From Hemerocallis citrina (lineage: Eukaryota; Streptophyta; Magnoliopsida; Asparagales; Asphodelaceae), in contig CM030365.1 in the NCBI GenBank assembly GCA_017893485.1, positions 44,758,458-44,822,457 of the forward strand: a stretch of 64,000 bases of DNA. The letters are read 5' to 3'. A program made the position numbers and the translations under genes. Positions 44,719 to 56,016 of this stretch are shown in pieces. Positions within the stretch are counted from its first letter, which is position 1, and each line of letters begins with the position of its first letter. The notes beneath the pieces are model-generated. The model had not been told where the DNA came from. It saw only the letters and a list, made by a program, of their open reading frames with translations, and did no database searches.

Positions 44719-47057
44719 AACTCCTGTATCCCATTTTCTGTATTTTTGTATTGTATTCTTTCCTCCTAGTGTATTCTAACTATTTGTACTCCTTTTTCCT
44801 GAACCGTAAATTTGTTCTTCTTTCCAGTATTTATGTATTCACCTATTTGTTTGATCCTTTTATGATTCATTTGTCTGCCAATTATTTAGTCTCTGGATGA
44901 TTTCTTGTTTCTGATCTATTGCATTTCATGTTCTAATTTCTTATCTATTTGATTTTGCCTTATTGGATCGGTTTTTTTACCCAGTTTACCCTATTTGAAT
45001 CCATCTACTCGTCCTATTGGATCCTAACCTGCTACCCAATACCCTCTTTTTTGACACAGTCTTTCCCAGATATTTCTTCACACTCTCTTTCTGCTAACAA
45101 GCAGATCACGTCTCCCCCATTTTCTCTTGATTCTCCAACTGCACACTTGCAAAAAATCTCTCATTATAACCCCCCAACAAATGTTGTCATTCCTATCTAC
45201 AATTGCTATCTCCCAAACCCTAACCCTAATTTATCTCTCTCATTTATCTCTCATCCCCCACCCGACCTACCCTGCACCCCGATCCCCCAACCGCCGGTCT
45301 ACCCCTCCGATTGATGTGCCCTCACTGTGCCACCCTCCTCCCGAGCACCGCACGCCAGGCCCTTTTCTCCACTTCTCTTCTTACGAAGCCAGTCAGCAGC
45401 AGCATCCCCCAGCGATGCACCCCCCGGCCTCCTCTTCCCGACGTCGCCGCCATTCCGCCATTCCACCGCCGTCGTCCACCCATCACAGTGCACATCCCTC
45501 GGCTTTCCCTCTCTCTCATTGTGTGCACGTGTTGGAGCTCGACTGTTGGATTCGTGTTATTGTGTTCGTGATTGTTCGTGATCCATTGGTATTGTGTTCG
45601 TTGCCGAGAATCTATTCCCGTTATCTCATTCTCTCGTCAGATCTGTCGACTATAAGGCAAATAACTTGTATTAGTTTTGTTGTATATACAAGTACCAAAT
45701 ATTGCCTGTTATGTCATTTTTGTTTCTAGATTCGTGATCATGAAAAACTCATGTTAGATCTTAACTCTATTTGTTGATCCATCCGTAGTCATCATATTTG
45801 TTACACACACGACATTAAATAAATTTAGACCTAATTAGATTCTTGATGCATGTATGTATGTTGCTTCATGATTCTGTGATATGTTGTACACTCGTTGCAT
45901 GCTTGGTGTGTTAGTTGTAGTATCTTGTGGTAGACTTGTTTAAGACCCATACCATGTTGTTTTGGACATATATTATACCATGCTTAGTATTTTGTTCTAA
46001 TTTGGATTTGTTGAATATGAACTATTTGATTTAATGCATAAGAAGAGTTTTTATTTTTGTTGCTGTCCTGTTTTGTTTCAGTATTTTAGACCCTATTGAG
46101 GTCAGTAAACGAATTTAATTTGTGAATATAAATTGTAGATCTCGTTGTTTTCCAGAATTTTCGACAGATCTCAGTTTCGATTTGTGAGGTATGAGTTATT
46201 GTTGTTTTGCTACAGATGTGTTAAAAATTCCAAGTTCTATTTTATGTGATTTCTGTGTAGTTATTCATTTTAATACTGATGTTAAAGATAAGATTTGGTT
46301 CTAATATTTTTCTTGGTATAACTAGACATGACTGGGATTAACCCCAAAATTTTCTAGATTTATTTGATGACCTTTATAAACTATTCTATGCTTGTGAACA
46401 AATTACTATATTTCCAGAACTGCACATTGTTCAGTAAATAACCACGTTTCTAACCTGATTCTAACCATTGTTGGTTTAAACTTTGTGAATATAAAATGTA
46501 GCCTGTGGTATCTATTTTTCAACCCTTCTGACGGATTGGGATTTAAAATTAATGTTTGTAATCTATCGCTATTTTAGTGCTGCTATGTCTAAGGTTTCAG
46601 AATCACAACCTTGCTGTATCTTGTTGATTTCCGAATTTATTTGACTATGCCAACTGAGTTGGAATATTATGAAATTTTATTTGCTGATGCTAGACATACT
46701 AGGGAATACCCCAGATTTTTTAAAAAGATTTAATCAGTAAGTTTTTATTCCATTTTCATGCTTATGAGTACAACCTTGTGAATTCTGGCTGAACAAGATT
46801 TCTGTATATAATTCTGTTTTGAGCCCTGTTTCGGTGATTATTATATGACTTGTATATATATGCTGGATTCGTGTGAGAGTCTATTTTCTAGATTTTCTGA
46901 CGGATCAAGATTTGCATGTCTGTGGCAATGGGAATCTCAGACTTGGTGCAGTAGTGTCTTGTTGTCCAAAACTGGATGTTTCGTTCTCCTAGCCTTTGAT
47001 GAGTCGTTTGTCACCCGTTTGTTTCCTTTATCCAACTTGTACTTGTCCTTTTTTATC
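44719..47057 (+). repeat. LARD/H-family LTR copy A, proximal part
   Basis: It starts TGTAACTCCTG, like the H LTR at 59198 (minus). The GC-rich leader is at 45240-45520, the GTGATCCATTGG...ATTCCCGTTATC block at about 45575-45635, and GACGGATCAAGATTTGCATG at about 46895-46925, which matches 3555-3640 and 57110-57160 in the other copies. It is interrupted at 47057 by solo LTR B and resumes at 54797. There is no polypurine tract before it, so it was a 5' or solo LTR. The proline-rich frames at 45127-45729 are leader artefacts. Confidence 0.8.
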
Positions 47058-50000
47058 TGTAACTCCTGTTTTTCGTTTTTCGTATTTTTGGTGTATATTT
47101 TCTCTTTCTTGAGTATTTGTACTCTCTTGTATTTTCTTGGACCGTATATTGGAGTTGTTTTCAATATATATTCATTTTTGTTTCATTTTGAGCTCTTTGT
47201 GTTGATTTGTTCATCTTTTGGTTTTGTTCTCCATTGATTGTTGCTCTTTTCTCTTCATTGGATTATTTTTCTCTTTATTTTGTTATTAGGTGCTCGTGGT
47301 GTTTTGGTTGGTTACCCTATTCCCAATCCTATTGCTTTTGATCCCTAATTGACTACCAAAGCTTTGACCTATAATCCTATTTTGAGTCCTATACAATTTA
47401 TCCTAATCAAATCCTAATTAAACTAATCATATTTCTTCTCCTATTGGATCCAATTAAACCCAAATATCCAATTACCCATATCCTACTACAAACCCTAATA
47501 CCCAACCCTTTATAATCTCTCATCCTCTCAACTAAACCCTAACCCTAACTCTCCCTCACCGACCTCCCTCTCTCTCTCCCCGACTACGCCTAACCCCAGT
47601 CGACCGAACCCCACCTTCAGCCTGTGCACCCATCGGCCGATCACCCCTGCATCCCGACCGACCCATCTCCCCCTTGCCGATCGACTTCACCTAGCCGATC
47701 ACCCCTACACCCGAGCATCCACCCTCTCTCCCCCTCATCCTTTTGTTCTCCCGTCCTTTGGTCGTCCACCGTTGACGACAGCAGCAGCCATTCAACTGCC
47801 CCAACGACTTTGCTCTCTCTCTCTCTCTTGGATCTTGGGTTCACGCGTGTTGGAGTTTGCACGTGCTTGAGTTTGCACGTGAGGATCGTCGTTTGGTTCA
47901 TGATTCTTGTTCATTGCCAGGATCCGTTCCCGTTATTCTTGGTGTTCTTCATTTCATCTTTGGTTAAGGCGAGTAACTCGTACTCAAATTCCTTTGTATG
48001 ATACAAGTCAAAAATACCGCTTATAGTGTAGTTGGGTTTTAGAGACAACTCGAGTGTGTGTTATTTTGATGGGTTTTATCTCTATTGTGCTATTGACCAT
48101 AGTTGCCTCACGACACAAAATCAACATGAAAACAAGTAGGTTTGACCGTTCTTGTTCTATTCATATATGTAAGATAATTAGGTGAAATTATGTGTTTAAT
48201 GGGATCCATTTGATATGATGATTGTGAATATGTTATATTCTCTATTTCATGATGTTTGGACACTTAGTAGACTCTATACCATGTTTGATTGTGATTGGAA
48301 CAAGTTTTGTATGATTTATGTTGGTTTTGTTGTTAGAGAAAAATCTGTAATTGTCGATGATCAGTTTTGATTTGTATTTTAGACCATATTAAGTTCAGAA
48401 TTCAGAATTTTTGTATTTGACATGAATTGTAGAGAAATCTGTCTTCTTTCCAATCTCTCTGACCTTGATTGATTTCGTTTTCGTATGAGTGAGTTATGGC
48501 TATTTTACTACAGAGATGTATTTTTTTTCCAGATTTTGTTTCTTGATGATTTTGATGATTAAACTATTTTGATACTAGTCCTAACAATATTATTTTGATC
48601 TGAAACTTTGCAGTGTATTTCTATACCTATTTAGAGATTACCCAGAATTTTGGTGGATTTTATTGATGAGTTTTATATGTCGTTTCATGCTTGTTTATGA
48701 AAGCTATACTTGCTGTATTTTGCTCGCTGTTCTGTAAAGAATCTTATTTCACCCAACATACTTTTAGTGTATGGAAAATATTTATGAAAAATAAAAGTTA
48801 TCTTATTTTGTCTATTTTTATCTTCCTTTGGCGGATTTGGATTTCGTTTCACGGTTTGCGAGATATTGATGTTTTCGTACAGCAGTGTTGGGAATTCCAG
48901 ATTTGCCAAACTATTATTTCTTGATATTTTCTGATTTTTTTTTACTAAACTAATTTTACTGGAATATTATAAAACTCTATATTATGATACTAGACATATA
49001 GTGGTTTACCCTAGATTTTTCATGGATTTATTTGATGAGTTTTAATGCTGTTTTTCTGACTGAGAATTCGGTATACTGATTTTTGGCTGAACGTGTTTTC
49101 TGGACTCAAATCAGTTTTGAGTTATGATTTTGTGAAGTAATATATGGCTTATATATAATCAATGGATTCGTGTGGAAGTCTATTTTCTAGATTCTTTGAT
49201 GGATTCAAATTTGGATTTCTGTAGTAATGGAAATCACTTTTTTAGTACTGTACTGTCATGCTGTCCTGAATATGAACATACACTGTTTTGCTTGTTTATG
49301 TGACCGTATATCACCTATGCATGTTTATTTGTTTTCCTGAACCTAATACTGATTGTATCATGTTAGTTTGACACAATTTCATGCACTACCATGTCTGTTG
49401 ATAACCATAATAAAAGTAATCAAGCCGGGGTTTCTTAAGGGAAGATCTAGTAGTGGAAAATATGGAAACATGTACTTGGAAGGGAACTAGTGTTCCATAC
49501 TATTACTGTTACTTTTACTACTACTGTTACTGTTACTTTTACTGCTACTGTTAATATTACTGATACCTGAGTACACTGCCCCATTACGGTCCACTATGAA
49601 ATCTAAAAGCGAAACTATTTGTTGTAGCAACTATGTGTTATAATATGGGGCGCATGAAGTGCTACCTAGCTAGTAATACACACAAGACTGTAAGAACATA
49701 AGACTGATACTGTTATACCGTTCTGTTGGACTGATACTGTTATACTGTTACACTGATATACTGAGCTTACTATTACTGGACACTGTTAGTTGCCATATGA
49801 CACTATACTTGACACATTCATTTGTACTATTAGTATACCATGCTAGTTGACTTTGTTTTACTGATTCATGATATTTATTACTGTTGATGCATTATTCCAT
49901 ACTATTTGTTTACCTCACCATGTACTTGTATCCTACATTATAAGTGGTCCGTAACTTGCATTGACGGGTACTTGTTTTCTCTTTCCTTCTCCTGCAATTA

Positions 50001-51099
50001 TTAATTGCAGATCAGGATGGTCAGCTGCCCGACGGCATTGGCGAAATGAGATATTAGTGCTGGATTTCTTGCTTTATAGTGTAACGCCCCGAAATTCCTA
50101 TATGGAGGATTCGAGACATGAGCCAGGACCTTTACATTCAATTAGTCACAATACATAGATCTGTGGAAAATTTTAAAACTTTTTACTACTACAATATTAC
50201 AGACCGAGTGTTTCCATTGATTCCACATTACATCAGAGTATATAAGAATGAAAGATGACAATATCAGACACTTCATTTGTAAACCATGCCTTGACTGGAG
50301 TCCTCCCGGTTGGGTGATCTTGTATCCACGACTACGATCCAATACCTGTACTTCTACACTGCAGTACCTATTGAAGTGGGGACGTCAGTATTCACTGACG
50401 TTTAAGGGCTGATCATATAGCAGCGAATCTCCAAAAACAAACAAATAAAACATGGTAAAATATGTCGGTGTAGTTTAAGTGTTCGTGAGTGCAATGACTA
50501 GAATCTAATGCAATGTCAACTTATCTCGGATGCTCCTATTCTAATGCAAGCGAGTCTCCGGAACAGTATGCATCCCATACTACATACGCCCCATCTCAAG
50601 CCGTTTTCTCCATATAGGGATTTGAACCCACGTTATGAATTCTACTATTTGTACTCATCCTGTTCCTGTCATAATACTACATGACTGGTGACTATTGCCG
50701 GCGTACCAGACCACACTCAAAAGCCAACACGAACTACAAGGTACTTGTCAACCTTCTTCCGTGCCCTCAACTAGTCATGAGAAGGCATAGAACCTGCCGG
50801 GATCGTAGGGACCATTTCCCTAGGAAACCCTCTCGTTCTTATCATGGCACATTCAGGAATTAACAAACAAGATATGGAACCCGTGCTCCCAACTTGTCAT
50901 GAAAAGCACCGCCCGTATCCCTTTGACAGGGGAATACATCCCGATAACACCACCTAGTGTCAGCCTATAGGAGATATTGGAGTATAGGGTATCACCCCCA
51001 ACACCAACTCTCTCCCCTTGGCAAAAATGGTTAAGTAACAAGTTACTACCCTAACAATGTTACTAACCCTAACAGACCAAATGCGCCGTACGAGCTACA

Positions 51100-51300
51100 A
51101 GATACTTTCAACCTAGAGTCGTACTCTCAACTCATCATGAAAAGGCACCATATGGATCAAACAAGCGAGATACGCAACTCATGCTTCCAACTTGTCATGA
51201 AAAGCACCGTACGTGTCCCTCTTCTAACCCAACAAGCGAGACTGCATTGTACTTTCAACTCGTCATGAAAAGCACCGTACGTGTCCCTCTTCTAGAGAGT
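51100..51300. repeat. imperfect repeats of TCATGAAAAGCACCGTACG type
   Basis: Units containing ACTTTCAACTCGTCATGAAA, GCACCGTACGTGTCCCTCTT and AACAAGCGAGA recur three to four times with variation inside LTR K. Confidence 0.7.
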
Positions 51301-51479
51301 GTGACAATTTGTCCACAACATTGACCCAGTCTTAAGCTAGACTTCACACGATCTCCTCGGATCTACTCATAGCCTACTTATTTAAGACCATACCTATGTA
51401 TCAGCCCAAAGAGCTACGTATGGGACCAACAGCATAAAAACAACTACTTATCCTAAGCACGGGTTTCTACATACAACAC

Positions 51480-52082
51480 AAGCATGAATGTTCACTAGCA
51501 TATTACATAGGCATGGGTGGGTTCACTTCAACATAGAACAATAAAGCTCAAGCATGATGGGTTCTTTACTAGAACCATTAGCGACTTAACCATGATGTTC
51601 TACTACAACTTAAACATGGTACACAAACTCAAGCATGGCCCTTACTACCAACTAAAGCATGATAGGTTTTACTAGAAGTCACATAATACAAATGGGTTCT
51701 CTTTTGACATAGAACAACAACTAACTCAAGCATGATCTACTACAACTCAAGCATTGTGTTCTACTACTAACTCAAGCATGGTAGTTCTACTTACTAACTC
51801 AAGCATGGTAAGTTAACTAGAATGTCACATAGCATGGATGGGTTCTCTTTTGACATAGACAACAACTCAAGCATGATTTAATACAACTCAAGCATGGTAG
51901 TCCTACTTACTAACTCAAGCATGGTAAGTTAACTAGAATGTCACATAGCATGAATGGGATCTCTTTTGTCATGGACAACAACTCAAGCATGATCTCCTAC
52001 ATCTCAAGCATGGTAGTCCTACATACTAACTCAAGCATGATAAGTTAACTAGAATATCACATAGGCATGAATGGGTTCTTTA
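51480..52082. repeat. degenerate flank of the K tandem array
   Basis: Older, diverged copies of the ACTCAAGCATGGTAAG / CATGAATGGGTTCTTT motif occur at variable spacing. They grade into the regular array at 52083. Confidence 0.8.
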
Positions 52083-52546
52083 CACAACTCAAGCATGGTA
52101 AGTTTGCTAGAATATCACATAAGCATGAATGGGTTCTTTACACAACTCAAGCATGGTAAGTTTGCTAGAATATCACATAAGCATGAATGGGTTCTTTACA
52201 CAACTCAAGCATGGTAAGTTTGCTAGAATATCACATAAGCATGAATGGGTTCTTTACACAACTCAAGCATGGTAAGTTTGCTAGAATATCACATAAGCAT
52301 GAATGGGTTCTTTACACAACTCAAGCATGGTAAGTTTGCTAGAATATCACATAAGCATGAATGGGTTCTTTACACAACTCAAGCATGGTAAGTTTGCTAG
52401 AATATCACATAAGCATGAATGGGTTCTTTACACAACTCAAGCATGGTAAGTTTGCTAGAATATCACATGAGCATGAATGGGTTCTTTACACAACTCAAGC
52501 ATGGTAAGTTTGCTAGAATATCACATAAGCATGAATGGGTTCTTGC
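52083..52546. repeat. 58-bp tandem array, eight copies
   Basis: The unit contains CTCAAGCATGGTAAGTTTGC, TAGAATATCACATAAGCATG and AATGGGTTCTTTACACAA. Copies start at 52083, 52141, 52199 and so on with a strict 58-bp period and almost no differences. Overlapping frames such as 52419-52718 are by-products. Confidence 0.93.
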
Positions 52547-52547
52547 A

Positions 52548-52715
52548 CACTCAAGCATGGATTCTTACTACATCACAAGCATGGGTTCTTTTTCTACAAC
52601 TCAAGCATGGATTCCTACTACATCACAAGCATGGGTTCTTTTTCTACAACTCAAGCATGGATTCCTACTACATCACAAGCATGGGTTCTTTTTCTACAAC
52701 TCAAGCATGGATTCT
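52548..52715. repeat. second tandem array, ~50-bp unit, three to four copies
   Basis: CTCAAGCATGGATTCCTACT, ACATCACAAGCATGGG and TTCTTTTTCTACAA are repeated with a constant ~51-bp period. It adjoins and is related to the 58-bp array. Confidence 0.9.
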
Positions 52716-54796
52716 TAAAAGAAGCTACTATCCAAGCTTACTTACATATTACAAGAACTACTTATTTTAGGGATTACTAGTCCCATTTATTACAAGGAAC
52801 TAGTTTTACCAAATTACAAGTTCCTACATAAACAATAATCAACTCTTATAGAGTTACAAGATAAACTCACTTTCCTTCAATCCCACAATTTCTACATCAA
52901 GAAAACTCACCTTTTTATGAACAAAAGTTAGTAAGGACATGATCTTTATTAGGTTGGAAAACAACATACAACAAAAATACTATCTCTTAAAATTAGCATG
53001 TAAAGTCCTACAACCCCCAAAATGGGTATGTAACCATTCTCACCTTACTAACTTATATGCACATAGTAGTTAGTCCAAGTTGTTTAATTTGTGTTTAACA
53101 AGGTGACTAAAGAACAAACATAAACATAACAAGTTCAAAGTCTCATCTTTATGGGTTCCTTGTGAGTTCCATTCTTCCAACTTTCCTTATATGAAATCCC
53201 TTTTTATAAACAACCATTTTTTTTTATGCTTATTTCTTTAGTCCAAGTAGTCAAATTTAACCATAATAACAACAATAATAGTAGCAAGGCTAAAGATCAA
53301 ATCTTTATGTGTTTTAAAATTAATTTCCTCCATTCAAACTTTTCATGGGATCCTTGTGATCCAAATCACTACTTATATGCTCAATAATTAGTCCAAGTTG
53401 TTTTAATCAACATACAACATATATACACACATATAACCATAAGTAGAGAGCAAAATAGAACAAAAATTAACATACAAAAAGGTAGAGAAACCCCCACCTT
53501 GATTTTTCTATGTAGGAAGGACTAGCTAGCAAACCATCTCCTTCCTTGCTCCTATGGAGAACTCTTCAAGAACTCCATGAAAGAGAACCTCTTAAAATCT
53601 CTCCTTCTCTCTTTCTTTTTCTTCCCTTTTCTTTCTAAAATTTAAAACTAGTAAGAAGTAGAAGTAGAAGGAAATGGAGAATGAGATGAGAAAGAGATGG
53701 AGAAGAATGGAGACAAATGATAATGAAAATGGGAAAGGGGAGGGGAGGCCGGCCACTTTGTGAAGGAGGGGGGGTTTAAATAGGAGATGGGTGAAGGGTT
53801 GTGTGGGTAGAAAGAGTGCCACTTGTCCAACTCTTATGGTTAGAAACAATTCATGTTTCTTTTGCAAATAATCTTTACAATCAAGTCCTAATCCATTCTA
53901 GCCCTCCATCTCATCATGATGGATCTAAAATAAAATATAATTTACCAAAATCACATACTACATGATTTGTTTAAACGCCCGAAATCGACACAGTTCGATT
54001 TCGTACGTGTATCTGATTATACAGATATTTTTCATTCATGAAAACGAACAATCTGTACAAAAATAATTTAATTCTGAAAATAATAATAAAATAAATTTTA
54101 TTATCAGCCCGGAAGATTCCAGTACCAATTTGATACAATACAGATGTATACAGACTGGTATATACACACAGATAACGTTCATCAACAAAACCGGGTGATA
54201 TCTACCAAAAATATTTCATTTTGGGTAATAAAAGTAAAATAATAATAAAATAATAATTTTCAGTGTCTGTCCGGGATTTTCCAGACATTTTTCTCAAAAA
54301 TGCGTTTTTCAGGATTTTGTACAAGTGCACAAAACTGATCCAATACCTGTATATACTTACCAGTATATAGGTCCAGGTAACTTTTCATGTGCAAAACCAA
54401 GAAATTTCTATTTAAAATATTTTGCTTTAAAAATAATAATTTATACAATATAATATCCGTCCGGGATATTACATATAGTATTGCTATTATTGTTGCTTTG
54501 AATAATATATTTTGAGTACATAGATGATTCCTTTGTATTGTGGGCGATGTGACCCAGGATTTTGTCTTATCCAGATCCTGATTTATTTGAGATTAATACA
54601 TTTTGTTTCAAGTAAATTCTGTTGGTTTATTAATTCAATTTTGCATGTGTGTGGTTGATTCTCTTTTACTTCTGACTCTGATTATTTTGTGAGATATTGT
54701 AAAGATTCCTGAACAGCTTATGGATGATGCAAATCATTCACTAGGTTGAGTCGCGTATCCGTATTCCATATTCTTTTTGGGAAGCGGGGCGTGACA

Positions 54797-55580
54797 TTAT
54801 CTTACCATGTTTCTTGCCTTGTTTGTGCACTTTCATGCTTGCTTTAAATAATAATAACAAGAAACCAAGCTGGGGTTAAAGGGAAAGATCTAGTAGTGGA
54901 AAATACATAAATATGCACTCGGAAGGGGATCCATAGATCCTACGTGATACTTGATACTTGATACTTGACAAATTGATTACTTGACACTTGAAACTTGATA
55001 CTTGACACGTGATTACTTGATACATGACACTTGTACCTGAGTACACTGCCCTCTATGATCCACTACGAAATTTAAAATGCAATTTGTTTGAATGTAGCAA
55101 CCATGTGGTAAAATTTGGGACGCATGAAGTGCTACCTAGATAGGACTAGATACAAGACTTGAAATACATGGTCGTTTGCTCGTTCTTGTTACTTGTTTGT
55201 ACATGCTACTTGACACTTGTTACTTGTTACTTGCTTGCATGCTACTTGCTACTTGTTACATGCCACTTGCACCCGATTGTCTTGTCATGTTATTTGTTTC
55301 TATTCTTGATTGAGAGTTGGTTGCCCAATTTTTCTATCACATTCCTTCCAAACTTACTTCTGTGCTTTCTTCCGCTGTTACTCTATACTTGTCTATCTGT
55401 TTCCCTGTACTTGTTGCCTGTACTACAAGTGGTCCGTAACTTGCATTGACGGGCATTTTGTTTCTCTTTCCTCTTCCTGCAATTTGTTAAACTTGCAGAC
55501 TTTGGTGACTAGCTGCCTGAGAGAGTAGGTGACCAAACTTTCTAGTTAGGCGGAGTTCTTGCTACATTTATTACTTGTTG
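54797..55580 (+). repeat. LTR copy A, distal part (truncated)
   Basis: It resumes after B's target duplication and matches B from about 49390 (AAGATCTAGTAGTGGAAAAT) to about 50070. It stops about 320 bp short of the LTR end, where it joins minus-strand gag sequence at about 55580. ACTTGATACTTGACA-type simple repeats occur at 54945-55035. Confidence 0.8.
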
Positions 55581-55870
55581 TTCAGCCTCAAGTGGCGTCT
55601 CAGTACCAGCGAACTTATCAGGGTGAAACCTCATGAAATCAATAACAGTACCAGGACGAGGGGGTAAAGCTACATGGGTAGGCACAATGGGGGTCGGAAC
55701 AACATTCCGGTTAGCAGCTTCCAAAGCGGCCTTAACCAGTTCGCTGTGCTCCTGCTACATCTGAGCAGTCTGCTGGAGCACCTGAGTTACAGCTGCCAAC
55801 TCAGGATGGCCTTCCTGCGAAGACGAACCATTCCCACGATCTATAGTCTGCACAAAACCCAAAACAATTA
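55581..55870 (-). pseudogene. H gag, N-terminal part, truncated (second copy)
   Basis: On the minus strand it reads PELAAVTQVLQQTAQ, EHSELVKAALEAANRNVVP and FHPDKFAGTETPLEAE, the start of a Ty3-type Gag capsid. The same segment occurs at 63745-64000. One TAG (near 55757) interrupts it. It ends at LEAE where plus-strand LTR A begins, so the rest of this copy is lost. Confidence 0.8.
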
Positions 55871-55994
55871 GCATTCAGATCCAGTTAATTAATAATTCTT
55901 CGTGCAATGCATGGCTTGTTGGGAGCCAAGTAAATCCGATCGAGTCAAGTCTGCCTAATGTATTAGTCAAACTAACACATTAGCTAAACCTAAA

Positions 55995-56006
55995 GCTCTG
56001 ATACCA
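55995..56006 (-). other. primer binding site of H (second copy)
   Basis: The minus-strand sequence TGGTATCAGAGC is exact tRNA-iMet type, 10 bases after the LTR end, the same spacing as in the LARD-like element. Confidence 0.9.
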
Positions 56007-56016
56007 CAAAAAACAT

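Larger units (their letters stand above)
50080..54473 (-). mobile_element. solo LTR K, 4.4 kb, separate family, inserted in solo LTR B
   Basis: On the minus strand it begins TGTAATATCCCGGACGG at 54473 and ends TTTCGGGGCGTTACA at 50080. The target duplication TATAG is at 50075-50079 and 54474-54478. A TATA-like TATTTAAA at 53775-53782 (minus) precedes a CT-rich leader, so the transcribed part inside the LTR is about 3.7 kb, very long. It contains the tandem arrays at 51480-52715. No internal region is present. The family has the same general plan (short U3, long leader, GATACC/CATGAC repeats) as the G LTRs but no close similarity. Confidence 0.93.
47058..54796 (+). mobile_element. solo LTR B of the LARD/H family, inserted in LTR A (contains solo LTR K)
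   Basis: It starts TGTAACTCCTG and ends GGGGCGTGACA, flanked by TTATC at 47053-47057 and 54797-54801. Without the inserted K element it is about 3.3 kb. The absence of any internal region between intact ends plus a TSD is the signature of LTR-LTR recombination. The leader is GC-rich at 47540-47830 with the GGATCCGTTCCCGTTATTC block near 47920. ACTGTTACTGTTACT-type simple repeats occur at about 49500-49790. Confidence 0.9.

Noticed and set aside
45127..45729. Proline/serine-rich ORF of 200 codons with several overlapping frames
   Set aside because: It coincides with the GC-rich leader block shared by the H-family LTRs; similar spurious frames appear at 413-793, 5187-5622, 47624-48001 and 58334-58795 and are not conserved as protein.
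49500..49790. TACTGTTACTG repeats as a separate satellite
   Set aside because: Short, irregular simple repeats inside solo LTR B; equivalent low-complexity ACTTGATACTTGAC stretches occur in sister LTRs.
52083..52715. CRISPR-like array
   Set aside because: The repeats are head-to-tail with no variable spacers, and the context is a eukaryotic LTR.
52419..52780. Repetitive peptides (MGSLHNSSMVSLLEYH type) in three overlapping frames
   Set aside because: They are read-through of the 58-bp and ~50-bp DNA arrays in LTR K; open in several frames only because the unit lacks stops.
54145..54475. Possible internal region of element K near its left end
   Set aside because: Perfect TSD at both ends and continuous LTR-like sequence with no PBS, PPT or coding motifs indicate a solo LTR.
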